Source: Drosophila persimilis (taxonomy: Eukaryota; Arthropoda; Insecta; Diptera; Drosophilidae). From it: a stretch of 64,000 bases of DNA. Where the stretch lies: assembly GCF_003286085.1 (NCBI RefSeq), contig NW_020825298.1, positions 7,626,001-7,690,000 of the forward strand, written 5' to 3'. Within the stretch, counting starts at the first letter, position 1, and every line of letters begins with the position of its first letter. Made by a program: the position numbers and the translations under genes. The notes below the pieces were generated by a model, which saw nothing but the letters and a program-made list of their open reading frames with translations, ran no database searches and was not told where the DNA came from. This document shows, one piece after another, positions 27,081-37,845 of this stretch.

Positions 27081-27804
27081 ATGCCGGAGCCGCGCAGCCC
27101 GATGGCCAGCTTCGCCCAGTCGGTGTCGAATATCATCGATGGACCCATTACATGGTTCCGTGGTAAGTCCCGGAACTTGGAGACACTGAATTGCCATCTT
27201 ATGAGTCCCCTGATAGAGCTATGCTACCCAAAATAGCGCCTACAATTGCAAAACTTGGAAAAACACTTTTCCATTACATAATGACATAACCTCAAACGCG
27301 GTAGGCCAATGTTTTTGTTTACACGGCTCTAAAACCTCGGATCTTTTGCAGAAACCATTGTGGAACCGAACCAGGAGAAGTACAACTGGTACCACCAGCG
27401 CTTCCAACGCGTGCCGACCATCGATCAGTGCTATACGGACGATGCCGTCTGCCGATTCGAGGCGGACCAGCAGTTCCGCCGGGATCGCATGGTGGACAAC
27501 GAGATTGTGAATATATTGCGGCAGCGATTCGAGGATTGCACACTGTACGAAGCTCCTGATCACATCATCAAGTGCAAGCCCATTCTCGAGCAGTACGAGA
27601 AGGCAACCGAGAACTGGTTCATCAAATGTGAGTGCGATTACCTGGGCCTCTGTTGCACACCTAACTTATTGAATCTCCCTTCTTTTAGATGGCGACTTGG
27701 GTGGCTATGCCAATGCCAAGACGGCCTACATGAAGCAGAAGCATCGTTTGATCTGGGAGCGTCGCCACGGCCCAGTAGGCAGCGGCATGAAGGGCGAAAA
27801 GTAG
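27081..27804 (+). CDS. ND-PDSW: ND-PDSW, NADH dehydrogenase (complex I) PDSW subunit (NDUFB10)
   Basis: This is an accessory subunit of mitochondrial respiratory complex I, in the membrane arm on the intermembrane-space side. Three exons, 27081-27162, 27352-27627 and 27689-27804, join in phase with GTAAGT/TTGCAG and GTGAGT/TTTTAG introns and give 157 residues, close to the usual fly length. The start MPEPRSPMASFAQSVSNIID and the following GPITWFR match the family. Four cysteines (C54, C61, C90, C102) form the two pairs that make disulphides in NDUFB10. The C-terminal stretch (KTAYMKQKHRLIWERR) is the conserved basic tail. There is no cleavable presequence, as expected for this subunit. The gene converges on Pif1, about 760 bp between stops. 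The assignment is secure. Confidence 0.95.
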
Positions 27805-28562
27805 GCCGCTCATTGAGTTTCCTTTTATCATCCTCCTGCTCCAACTCCTGCCTGCCGAGACGGAACTGAGGTTTTTGTTAGTTCAATTTTCCGTGATTAC
27901 AAAATACACACACCCCGAAATGGTATACCCAAAGAGGCCTCTGGCTTGGTTTCGTCCTTAGTTTAGGTTAAAATGTCTCATTTGTTCAGATAGTTTCTGT
28001 ATTATACGAAGATTCTGTAGATCCTTGAAAGGCAAAAGGTTTTTGTGGCCAAGCGTTATTCAAGTTTCCAAGGCCGCTCATCCTGAAATGTTGGGCCATT
28101 GATTATCCAGGAGTGCCTTTATTTGTAATTTTAATCTCTCATTCTCTTCGTTAAAGATTTTTTTCGCCTGTTTATCCCTGTGCATGCCACAGAAAATGAT
28201 AGTCTTGTTCTTTTCGATTCACATGCGTTTTCTATGAGTTCTTTAATCTTTGACCCTTCTCTGCCTTAGTTAAAAGAGGTCTAATTTGAGTAATTTCTTC
28301 GATAACCACACGAGAAGCCATTCTTTAAGGTTCTGCTAGGAGAACCTCCTCTCAGGTTGTTTAGTTGATTAAATGCAGTAGATTTTAATGTCAGCTTGTG
28401 GCTTAATACTAGTTTGTTCGTCTTAATCCGTAGTTCGGGTGATAAAATTGCCATTGAAAGTTTTTCTTAAATATTTGTGGATGAGCCTCCAAAAGAGAAG
28501 CAGTCTTTAGGTTGTACAAATCCTAATTAAATTCATCTAAAAGTCGAGTGCCATCCTCCCAT
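27805..28562. other. Intergenic spacer between convergent ND-PDSW and Pif1
   Basis: It holds the 3' untranslated ends of both genes. No canonical AATAAA is obvious right after either stop codon. No further gene is visible; the sequence is moderately T-rich. Confidence 0.7.
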
Positions 28563-30623
28563 TCAGCTAATAGAAACCAATGGTTTGTTCATCAGGCTCT
28601 TTTTGATCTTGGCCAAAGCACTGTTGGCATCGCCTGGCCGCTTGTCCTTATTCTTGGGTCCCAGTGGTATCATTGTGGTGTCCATAAGGCGTCGCCGGAA
28701 GCCCTTGTAGAACTGCAACACCTGGGGATTGGCCCACACCTGCTTCGCATCGAAATCTAGGATGCGTACGGATTGCAGCGACTTGGCTCGGGACAGGGCA
28801 ACATATGCCTGACCCGCTTCAAAGACTTTCGAGAGCGACATCTCCACGCAGTCGAGGGTGAGGCCCTGGCTCTTGTGAATGGAGAAGGCCCAGGCGAGCT
28901 TCAGTGGCACCTGACGACGGGTGATCACACCACCGGTGGCCGTCTTGATGATCCACTTTTCGTGCTTGCAGACGTACTCCTGATTGTTCTTGAACCGCAC
29001 CACCGGGAGATCCTTTTCCATTCGCACTACCACGCCACGGGCACCGTTGACCAGTCCATTGGATATGTTAATATTCTTGAGCAGCATCACCTGGGCATTC
29101 ACCTTGAGATAGAGCTGGGATGGGGCCTGGATCTGCTGATCAAGCTGTTTGGTCATGCCCGCATCAGAGTCGTCTGAGCGGAAGAGTACCTTGTCGCCTT
29201 GCAGGTTCTCCAGCTTCGATTCATTGATGGAATTGGCGTCATTCGTGTGGGAGCAGAGCTGCGTGGCCAAGATGCCATTGCCTTCGATCTTCTGCCTGGA
29301 TGTGGCCGCCAGTCGCGTGGTTATCGATTCATTCACATGACCAATGCGCAAATGATTCAGGATCTTGACGAATTCCGGATCCGACTGACGATGCACCTGC
29401 TTCAGCTCGTACACGCATTGAATGCAGGTCTCCCAGGCACTGGACTGAAAGCAGAAGCGCTGCTGGGGCGTGGCATTGGGCGCCGCACCAAAATCGCCTC
29501 GAATCACGGGCGGCAGTTGCAGGAAGTCACCGCAAAGGATCAGCTGAATGCCTCCAAAGGGACGGTCATTGCGACGAATATGCCGGGCCACTGCCTCGAT
29601 TTTCTGCAAGCAAAAAACAGAAGAGATTCCAATAAAGGAAGTCATTTAGTGGATTGCGATGCCACATACCTCAAAGAACTGTCCATCCACCATGGAGATC
29701 TCATCGATGATCAGTCGCTTGCACTTCCGCCACGTCTGAGCGCTGACCGGACGAGAGGCCAACTCCAGGCACCGCTGCATGGTGGCATCTCCGCCACCAA
29801 TACCCGCAAAGGCATGCAGCGTCGTGCCACCGATGAGGCATGCAGCCACACCCGTGGATGCTGTGGCTATAGTTCCATCGGGGGGAAGGGCAGAGATAAT
29901 CCTACGCAACAGGAAACTCTTGCCGGTGCCGGCGGAGCCCGTGAAGAAGACATTTTTGCCAGTGGTGCAAGCACGAAGCACTTCCATCTGCTCCTCGTTG
30001 AGGCGTAGTGATTCGTCTGTGCCGGCCAGAGGCGAGGATTGATATAGTTTCTTGGCCGCCGGCACGGTGCCTTTCTCTCGATCCTGATCCTTTAGCTCGT
30101 CGAAGCGCCGCTTCTTGGCGCCCTGCGGCGAGGGTGTGGTGGTTGTTCCTTTGGGCACAAGTCCCGCCTTTTTGCGCGCCAAAATCATCTCCGCGGTGGT
30201 CACGGGCGACACGTCCTCAAAGCTGCTCGGCTTGCCCGAGAGCAGGTGCTCCCTCAGCTTCTTCTGCATCGAGGCGTCGTCCGGCTGACCACCGTCGCCA
30301 TTCATTTTGATGAAAATTGTGCGTAGGAAGAACATCAGCGTGCCGGGCGGGGCATTGGACAGATAGATGGCACAGTTCTCCGCCTTGAAATTGAACGTGG
30401 CCTTGCCCTCGGCCATGAACTTCTTGTGGACCATCAAATCCTTCAGCTTAAACTTCAGGGGCTTCAGTTTCTCGGGCGTCACCTCCACAAACAGCTCCCG
30501 GATATCGTTGCGGACCAAGCGCAAGGTGGCCGTCTTATAAGCCAGCTTGCGGCCAGTAATCCCCACTGCATTGGTCCACTGTATGTTGACCGCACAGGTA
30601 AGAACAGCATCGTTTAGGTCCAT
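28563..30623 (-). CDS. Pif1: Pif1 family 5'-to-3' DNA helicase
   Basis: Pif1 unwinds DNA 5' to 3' and acts at forks, G-quadruplexes and telomere-like ends; many family members also have mitochondrial forms. Two exons, 30623-29670 and 29603-28563, join in phase 0 (GAG/GTATGT and TTGCAG/AAAATC) and give 664 residues. Residues 1-200 are a basic, less conserved N-terminal part. Walker A is GSAGTGKS at 229-236 and the Walker B-like DEIS at 307-310. After the intron come GDFLQLPPV (motif III region), HKSQGLTLD (motif V) and AYVALSRAKS (motif VI). All core helicase motifs are intact. I chose MDLNDAV at 30623; the frame is open to a Met 20 codons upstream at 30683, which may give a second isoform. 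The gene converges on ND-PDSW. Confidence 0.93.
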
Positions 30624-30735
30624 GCTGCGTGCAAGCCAACTCGAGTCACAATTTTCCTTAAAAAATGTTTTTAAACAGAACAAACAAAAAAAACAAAATC
30701 GCAGTCCATGCGGCGTCGGCAGAAAAAAAGGAGAT

Positions 30736-30801
30736 CAGTGTGACCGCGGGTAGCAGTGTGATAGCGGTCTCATTTAAAAAATATACCGTAAATATACTGA
30801 C
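30736..30801 (-). promoter_or_regulatory. Pif1 core promoter: Motif 1 and Motif 6
   Basis: Read on the minus strand, CGGTCACACTG (30746-30736) fits Motif 1 and GTCAGTATATTT (30801-30790) fits Motif 6. They lie 115-180 bases upstream of the chosen Pif1 ATG and 50-120 bases upstream of the upstream in-frame ATG at 30683. A second Motif-1-like word, GCTATCACACTG, lies between them. This is a TATA-less promoter of the same kind as that of ND-PDSW. Confidence 0.65.
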
Positions 30802-31649
30802 GAGTTCGAGTTCTTTTTTACATATTCCTCGTTTTTGATCTTCCGTGGAATATTCTCAGCTATATAGCACATTTAGCTATGCCCACATAATTTTATACGA
30901 TTCATGAATAATTTTTATTCTTAACTGGCTTATTCTAAATACTTGCTTTTATTGCCTTTTGCGTAAAAAAAGGTTTTAGCGAAAAAATTCAACAAAAAAG
31001 AGTCGCTATATTGCGTGTAAGCCGTGGTATATGCCTTTGTATACCCTATTTTGTTAATGTTATATGAAAGTATAAATATTGATATGGAGATAAAACGTGA
31101 CTAATAAAGACCTTTTCTCAAATTTACATTTTTTAGACATATTCATGTATATGATGAGTGTTTTGTATATATATCTAGATCCTGATACCAATTCTTGGTC
31201 TCTGCAAGAAGACAATAAGCTTTAAAATATCGTTGAAATATGAATAATATTAAAATATATTGAAAATAAATTGTTTTTGCCTGGCATGACAAAACATATT
31301 CACAATTCTATAACATCCATTTCCCCAGGGTATGTGTGCATGGAATGGGACTCATTGTTGTCAACCGGTTATAACAGATTCTATCCGATTCAAATAAATA
31401 CCAAAATATACGGTCTCATTTAACAAATATATAATAGATTCCGTAGATTCCTTACATACAGTAGGATAATAAAAAGAAATGAAAGTAGGCTGAGACATTT
31501 TACATAATACTCAAAATTCAGAGTTTATGCAAAACCAAAAACGTGTGTTTCTCTAGATATTCGTATATATCGTATTAATATCTACAATTCGAAATTCGCG
31601 GTTGCTCTCGCGTCTCTAGTACCACAAACAGACAACAGAGAGCGGCAGC
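30802..31649. other. Intergenic region upstream of the Pgant pair
   Basis: AT-rich and without a gene. It contains a second near-copy (about 31409-31430) of the CGGTCTCATTTAA word from the Pif1 promoter region (about 30765-30785), and a run of TATATA near 31560-31580 that could serve the first Pgant gene. The leader of that gene probably includes 31590-31649. Confidence 0.5.
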
Positions 31650-33727
31650 ATGAAGGTCAATCTGGATTTGAAAAAAATGGTGGCTTTGCTGCTGGCCATC
31701 ATAACTGTCTCGCTGATCTCCACCATCCTGATGGGCAAGAGCATACACACACAGAGTTTCGACACAACCGTAGCTGACACCGAGAACACCGAAAACATTA
31801 TGGTGGGCCAAATGGTCCTGGATGAACTGAATGTGTGGTTCGACTTACCCTTGCAGGGGGGCCCGCGGAAGGACTGGCACGATCGGGCGGTCATGCAGGC
31901 GGATAGTTTAAAAACTGGCCTGGGCGAGCAAGGGTTGCGCATCGCCATCAAAGATACCAAAGAGTACGAAGAAATGATTGCGATGAGCATAAAAAAGGGC
32001 TTCAATTCTTTGCTCTCCGATAAGATATCCGTGAATCGTACGATCGCGGACACGCGTCCGTTGAGGTAAGTAGCAACAGATCAGTTATCATTAGAAGGGC
32101 TAACAATCCACGACAGGTGCAAGTCCCGCAAGTACTTGGTCAAATTGCCCAATGTATCCGTCATCATGGTATTCCACAATACGCACTTGAGTGTCCTGCT
32201 ACGGGCCATCCATAGCATCATCAATCGCACTCCACACGAACTGCTGCATGAAGTTATACTCGTAGATGATGGTAGCACCGCTCAGGAACTACAAGAACAG
32301 CTGGACAAATACGTTAACGAGCACTTTGGATCGAAAGTATCCATTATAAGACAAAAAAAACGGACTGGCATGCCTGCAGCACGCGTGGCGGGAGTCAATT
32401 CGGCCAACGGAACCGTTATGGTCTTCTGTGACGCCTCCATTGAGGTCATCTACAATTGGGTATGCTCTGATGCGAACCCTCCTGCCAGAATTTATAATGT
32501 GCACCCCCCTCTTTCAGCTGCCTCCCTTGCTGGAACCCATGACACTGCATTACAAGATCGTCACCAGTCCTATTCTGGATGAAATCGATAATACGGACTT
32601 TTCTTTTAAATGGAGCGATCCGTTGCTGTGGCGCGGTGGCTTCGACTGGCACTTCAACTTCAATAAGCTGCCTGTCCTGCAGGAGGACATCAAAGGCGAG
32701 TCACAGCCTTATCGCAATCCCGTGATGGAGGGCACAGTCTTTGCCATCGACAGAAAGTACTTCTTGGAGCTGGGCGGCTACGATGAGGGGCTGGACGCAT
32801 CGGGTGGCGAGCAGTACGAGATGAGCTTCAAGATCTGGATGTGCGGTGGCATGCTGCTTCAGGTTCCCTGCTCCCGAGTGGGGCACATAGCCATAGACCC
32901 CAAGGACGCCCAGGACCCAACTTGGCAAAAAGGTGAACTCTTAGAATCTACCAAAGGAGAGTACGATACATTGACGCGGGTAGGAGTTTTACATCTTTCT
33001 CTGAAATCAAAAATAGCCTTGATCTCCCTAATGTCTGTAGAACTACAAGCGTGTGGCCGAGGTCTGGATGGATGGGTACAAGCACTATTTGTACTTGCGA
33101 GATCCCTACAAATACCACATCAATGCCGGGAATGTGACACGTCAGAAGAATATTCGTGAGAGTCTCCAGTGTAATAGTTTTGATTGGTATTTGCATCAAG
33201 TGGCACCCGATTTCCTGAAGCGATTCCCGCTGGTGGAACCACGCGGCTACGGGTCGGGGGCAATCCAGAATGTGGCTTATCCCGGCTTGTGTATCGACGC
33301 CTTGGCCGAGGGCTTCAGAAAGCCCGTGGGCCTGGGACAGTGTAGTGCAAATCTTACCCATCCACCGCCGACACAGTTCTGGAGGCTGACAAATGATCTA
33401 GAGATCGTTTCCGGGATTGATTTGAACTGCCTGCAGATGCGTGGCACGACGCTAAACGCCACTGTGTGGCTGAACCGCTGCACTAAAGGGGACAATCAGA
33501 TTTGGAGTTACAGTATTAACAGAAAGTGGATTCAGCAGAGCAGCAGCTTGAATCGCTGCCTGGAGGCCTTTGTGGATGGAAAAAAGGCCGTCGTTCGCGT
33601 CAATCATTGCTATCCGGAGAGCCCGAGCCAGCGTTGGGTAATCGGTTGGACTAATATGTATTTGAGTGCCAAGTTTCGTCTGAATAGTACCAGTGAGATG
33701 AAACGAAGGTTTGGCTATCCAGCTTAA
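31650..33727 (+). CDS. Polypeptide GalNAc-transferase-like protein, predicted catalytically inactive
   Basis: This belongs to the GT27 family that adds GalNAc to Ser/Thr in the Golgi. Exons 31650-32065, 32117-32459, 32518-32979 and 33041-33727 join in frame to 635 residues. It has a short cytosolic tail, a signal anchor (about 10-28), a stem, a GT-A domain (about 140-420) and a C-terminal ricin-type lectin domain (about 491-615) with three Q-x-W repeats (QFW, QIW, QRW). The nucleotide-binding LVDDGS is kept. The metal-binding D-x-H has become Asp-Ala-Ser (244-246), the Trp of the WGGE motif is Ser348, the HIFRG loop reads HIAID, and the lectin beta repeat has CLQ in place of CLD. All frames are open and splice sites good, so it is a maintained protein and not a pseudogene. 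D. melanogaster also has GalNAc-T-like genes annotated as inactive; orthology was not tested. AATAAA lies at 33745-33750. Confidence 0.85.
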
Positions 33728-33744
33728 AATTCAAAAATGATAAC

Positions 33745-33750
33745 AATAAA
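33745..33750 (+). terminator. Poly(A) signal of the first Pgant-like gene
   Basis: AATAAA 18 bases after the stop codon, giving a very short 3' untranslated region. Confidence 0.6.
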
Positions 33751-33849
33751 CTGCCTATCGACACCTACTTATTGACACCAGATGGCGACACCATGACGCG
33801 CGCTTATCTAATTTGAACTCCAATGCAATTTTTTCGTTTCCGTTTTTTT

Positions 33850-34096
33850 GTTTTTATTCTCGACTTCAGGTGAGTGAAACGCCCTGCACGCCACCCAGGC
33901 AGCGACCCTCTCTGACAGCAGGCCATTCGAAATTAATACTGATTGATAGTGAAGAAGCATGTTGCTGTTCACCAAAATCGAATTTGCTTTCGTCTTACCG
34001 CGATATCTGCACTTCCAATGTCGACCTGGCACTGGTAATTACACTAATGTACCCACGCTTTGCCACGCACTGCCAGGTAGCACGACGTGTATGGGA
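33850..34096 (+). promoter_or_regulatory. Probable leader intron of the second Pgant gene
   Basis: A T-rich tract ends in CTTCAG/GTGAGT at 33869/33870, and TGCCAG/GTAGCA occurs at 34076/34077. The simplest reading is a leader exon ending at 33869 and an intron 33870-34076. An in-frame ATG at 34096 would then begin a protein 23 residues longer than the one given. The CAG/GTGAGT junction also fits a zero-length recursive site. Confidence 0.4.
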
Positions 34097-34164
34097 TGGC
34101 ACGGGGCGCGATCAAGACAGCAGTCTCCAAAAAAGACTTACACCTGCACGACGTCGTTGCATCG

Positions 34165-36299
34165 ATGGCTATGAAGAAGCGCTATGTGAAGCGCCTCGTG
34201 CGCAAAGTGGTGTTCTGGCTGCTCTCGGTTGCCGCCATCTCGCTGGTCACCACGATGATTGTGGAGAAACGCAGGGGTCCCGACAGTCCCGGCGGCAGTC
34301 AGTCGGAGGAGAATCTCGATCCCAATGGGGATCCTATCACTCCCGTCTTTCGGGCGAACAACCTTCAACCCACGCGTCGAGCTGCACGTCCGCCCTTCCA
34401 GGATCGCAGCCTGGCCAGGGAGCCACCGCCCGGGGAGAAACCCCAGCCCACAGGCTTTAGACTGCCCGATATGGAGGGTGAGCGACGGGACTGGCACGAC
34501 TATGCGGCCATGGAAGCGGACAAGTTGCGATCGGGTCTCGGAGAGCATGGTCTGCCCGCGGAGATCGAGAATCCCGATGAGAAGGAGTTGGAACAGCAGA
34601 TGTACAGGAAGAATGGATTCAATGGCCTTCTCTCTGATATGATATCCGTCAATCGCTCCGTGCCGGATGTGCGATTGGAGCAGTAAGCACTATAACTCTA
34701 TAGTTCCGTCTAGATGACAATATACTCCCGCCTCCTCTTCACAGATGTAAGACCCGGAAGTACCTGTCGAAGCTGCCGAACATCAGCGTGATCTTTATCT
34801 TTTACAACGAGCACTTCAGTGCCCTGCTGCGATCCATCTACAGCGTCATAAACCGCACTCCAGTGGAGCTGCTGAAGCAAATTGTCCTTGTGGATGATGG
34901 CAGTGACTGGGACACACTAAAGCAGCAGCTGGATGACTACGTCTCCCTGCACTTTCCCCATGTCGTGACGGTGGTAAGGAATGTCGAGCGAAAGGGTCTG
35001 ATTGGAGCACGCTTAGAAGGGGCCAAGGTGGCCACCGGAGAGGTCTTGGTCTTCTTCGACTCTCACATTGAAGTCAACTACAACTGGGTAGGTTTCCACC
35101 CCTGAATCGTTCCTGCAATATCTAAAGTTTTCCCCTTGTTTTGCAGCTTCCTCCATTGCTCGAGCCCATTGCCATCAATCCCAAGATCTCTACATGTCCC
35201 ATTGTCGACATAATCGATCACAGCAACTTTGCCTACAATGGGGGCTATCAGGAGGGATCCCGCGGTGGCTTCGATTGGCGCTTCTTTTACAAACAGCTGC
35301 CCGTCCTCCCCGAGGACAGTGTGGATAAGTCACAGCCCTTTCGCAATCCAGTAATGATGGGTGGCCTGTTTGCCATCAGAACCGATTTCTTCTGGGATCT
35401 GGGCGGTTACGATGATGAGCTGGACATCTGGGGCGGGGAGCAGTACGAACTGAGCTTCAAGATCTGGATGTGCGGCGGCATGTTGCTAGACGTTCCCTGC
35501 TCTCGAGTAGCTCACATATTCCGCGGTCCCATGGACCCAAGACCAAATCCAAGGAATTACAATTTTGTGGGGAGGGTAAGTCTTTCCTTTTCAATCGAAT
35601 ACCTTAAAGATGCAGATACACATATCTCCCTCTTATCTTTAGAACCACAAACGTGTGGCCGAGGTCTGGATGGATGAGTACAAGGAACATGTCTACAGTA
35701 GGGATCCACAGACCTATAACAACATCGATGCTGGTGACCTCACCCGTCAACGGGCAATTCGCGAGCGACTCCAGTGTAAATCCTTCGACTGGTACCTAAA
35801 AGAGGTGGCCCCGGACTTCCTCAAGAAGTTCCCGCCCGTGGAGCTGCCCAACTACGCCTCGGGGGCCTTTCAAAACGTGGCCTTTGCTACACACTGCTTG
35901 GACACCATGAATTTGGGCGCCCACAATGCCGTGGGGCTGTACAGCTGTGCAGAGAATCGCACCCATCCGCAGTTTAATCAATTTTGGCTTCTCACACCCG
36001 ATCGCGAACTTCGACACAATGGGGCCTCCAATTGTCTGGATGTCCAGGATGTGCATGCAAATGCCACTGTCTGGATGTGGAGCTGTCATAATCAAGGAGG
36101 CAATCAATTCTGGTACTACGATCGTGCGCATAAGTGGCTGGTTCATGCCCCAAACGGCAAACGCTGCATGGAGGGTATCGTAGAAAATGGCATTGGTACG
36201 GTGTACACCAATGAGTGCGATCCCGCGAACGATCGTCAGAAATGGGAGATCGGCTATGTAAACAACGAACTGCTGGACAAGTTCTTCGAAGGAGTGTAA
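34165..36299 (+). CDS. Pgant4: Polypeptide N-acetylgalactosaminyltransferase, Pgant4-like, apparently active
   Basis: A Golgi type II membrane enzyme that transfers GalNAc from UDP-GalNAc to Ser/Thr of mucin-type proteins. Exons 34165-34682, 34745-35087, 35147-35575 and 35643-36299 join in frame to 648 residues. A basic tail precedes a signal anchor (about 15-33), then a Pro-rich stem, a catalytic domain (about 174-440) and a ricin-type lectin domain (about 515-640). Catalytic motifs are intact: LVDDGS, the metal site Asp-Ser-His at 278-280, WGGEQYE from Trp382, and HIFRG. Lectin repeats alpha and beta keep CLD, and QFW/QFW/QKW are present. Intron positions and phases equal those of the preceding gene, and exon 2 is 343 nt in both, so the pair is a tandem duplication. 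Start chosen at MAMKKR; an in-frame ATG at 34096 is possible. The paralogue name comes from length and map region and is less certain than the family. Confidence 0.9.
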
Positions 36300-36302
36300 C
36301 GA

Positions 36303-36345
36303 ACAGACCATACCAGACCATATCAGACCACAGACCAGACCCATC
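36303..36345. repeat. CAGACCATA-like short tandem repeat in the 3' UTR
   Basis: Four to five imperfect copies of CAGACCA(TA) immediately after the stop codon of the Pgant4-like gene. Confidence 0.7.
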
Positions 36346-36507
36346 CCACACTTTCAGACATATGTATGTACCTACCATATTGTCACAGGCACGTATGGTA
36401 TAGTACGTATACGTATATGCAAAGATCACTTACAAGTTCGTGGAACTCGTGCACGAGAAGTCTAGTTCATTGATCGTTGCGAAGGTTTCCTCGTCTCCAG
36501 TCTGTTA

Positions 36508-36513
36508 AATAAA
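36508..36513 (+). terminator. Poly(A) signal of the Pgant4-like gene
   Basis: AATAAA about 210 bases after the stop codon, followed by a T-rich stretch. Confidence 0.6.
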
Positions 36514-37819
36514 TTCCATTTTTCCATTATTTTATTCGGTTGCCAACTCTTTAGCCCATGCATTATTGATATATGGCAGCGGAAAGTGAAAGATCTGAAT
36601 GGAGAGATCTTCCCATCTGATCGGAAATGATCATTTTATTAGCGGTATACATTTGTTGGATACCCTTGCAAAAGGAGCGAGGCATATTCCTGATTTCTTA
36701 TACTTTTCGTAGTGGGAATCGATAGGATTTCGAATGAATATATCATATGGAAGGTAATGGCTTTTAAAGATTAAATCTGTTGTTCATTCTACTACCCAAC
36801 ACTATATCATACAGTCGTTGTTTCGCATCAACAGCCCTCCTTGGTCTGTCTGTCTCTCTTTTACAGTGTGGCTTAGCAGCTATGGCTGAGTTCGCCATCC
36901 ACAAGTGCGCCAATCCACATTTCTCTGTCTGTGTCTCTATTCGAAACCTTATCACAGGCTATTGAACTTTTCTTTTTTTTTTTTTTGGCAGTGAAGAAAG
37001 GTCGATTAGAAGGGGGGAGGGTGATGGATCCCCCCGCCCAATGGAAGATCCCAGCAGCAACCAGGAATCGGGTGTTTTTCAGCTGAGGTAATGTAAGACG
37101 CAAATTACGCGATACGATTCGATTCCGAGAGTACAAGGATGAACCACCTCCCTAAATGGCAACTGGCAATGACTTAGCGTCAAGCAGTCTCGAACCGATC
37201 TTCTGTTGGTTTACCCTTATCGCTGCAGTCTATGGATTTGCACTGCACCCTTATCTCTCGACAGCAGACCATGTGCTCGGGGCACATGCTAATTTATAGA
37301 CTTAATGGACGATTATTGTTCTGTTTTGGTGTACTATTCCCTCCCTCCTGTGTGTATTTTTCATATTTTGCATAAACAAAGTCGAATGAATGATTTGCTT
37401 TTTTTGGCCAACGGCTCGACAGTGTCGTCGGCGGAGGCGTCTTCATGTGTATTCGAGTATTTCACAGAATGTGGGTCATCGACGTCAACGGAATTGGGGG
37501 ATGAGATGTGAGGCTTGTTGTTGTTTGTATAAAAATGCGTATACACTTTCTTATCAAGAGCTTATGGGCTAATACAAGTGTTTGATGGATGGAGACTTAA
37601 CAAAAATAATTACATAGATAATGTAGAATTTTTTTTTGCGAACTTTTCATAGATATTATACGGCAAAACATAAGCTTTGATAGCATCTTGGCAATAAATT
37701 CGCATTTAAAAATTACGAAAAATATGGAAAATATTCCGAGGGTACGCCTTTATATCCTTTATTCATATTGTATGTAATACATATATGTAATATGATTTTC
37801 TTCTCTGGTCTTCAAATAC

Positions 37820-37845
37820 TTTTACAGAGTATCCACACTTCCGTC
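37820..37845. repeat. Dispersed AGGGTAT..AACTTCC element, copy 2
   Basis: TTTACAGAGTATCCACACTT then CCGTCG resembles the copies at 26841 and 45747. Confidence 0.4.

Noticed and set aside
29199..30008. Long open frame on the plus strand opposite Pif1
   Set aside because: Antisense shadow of the helicase exons.
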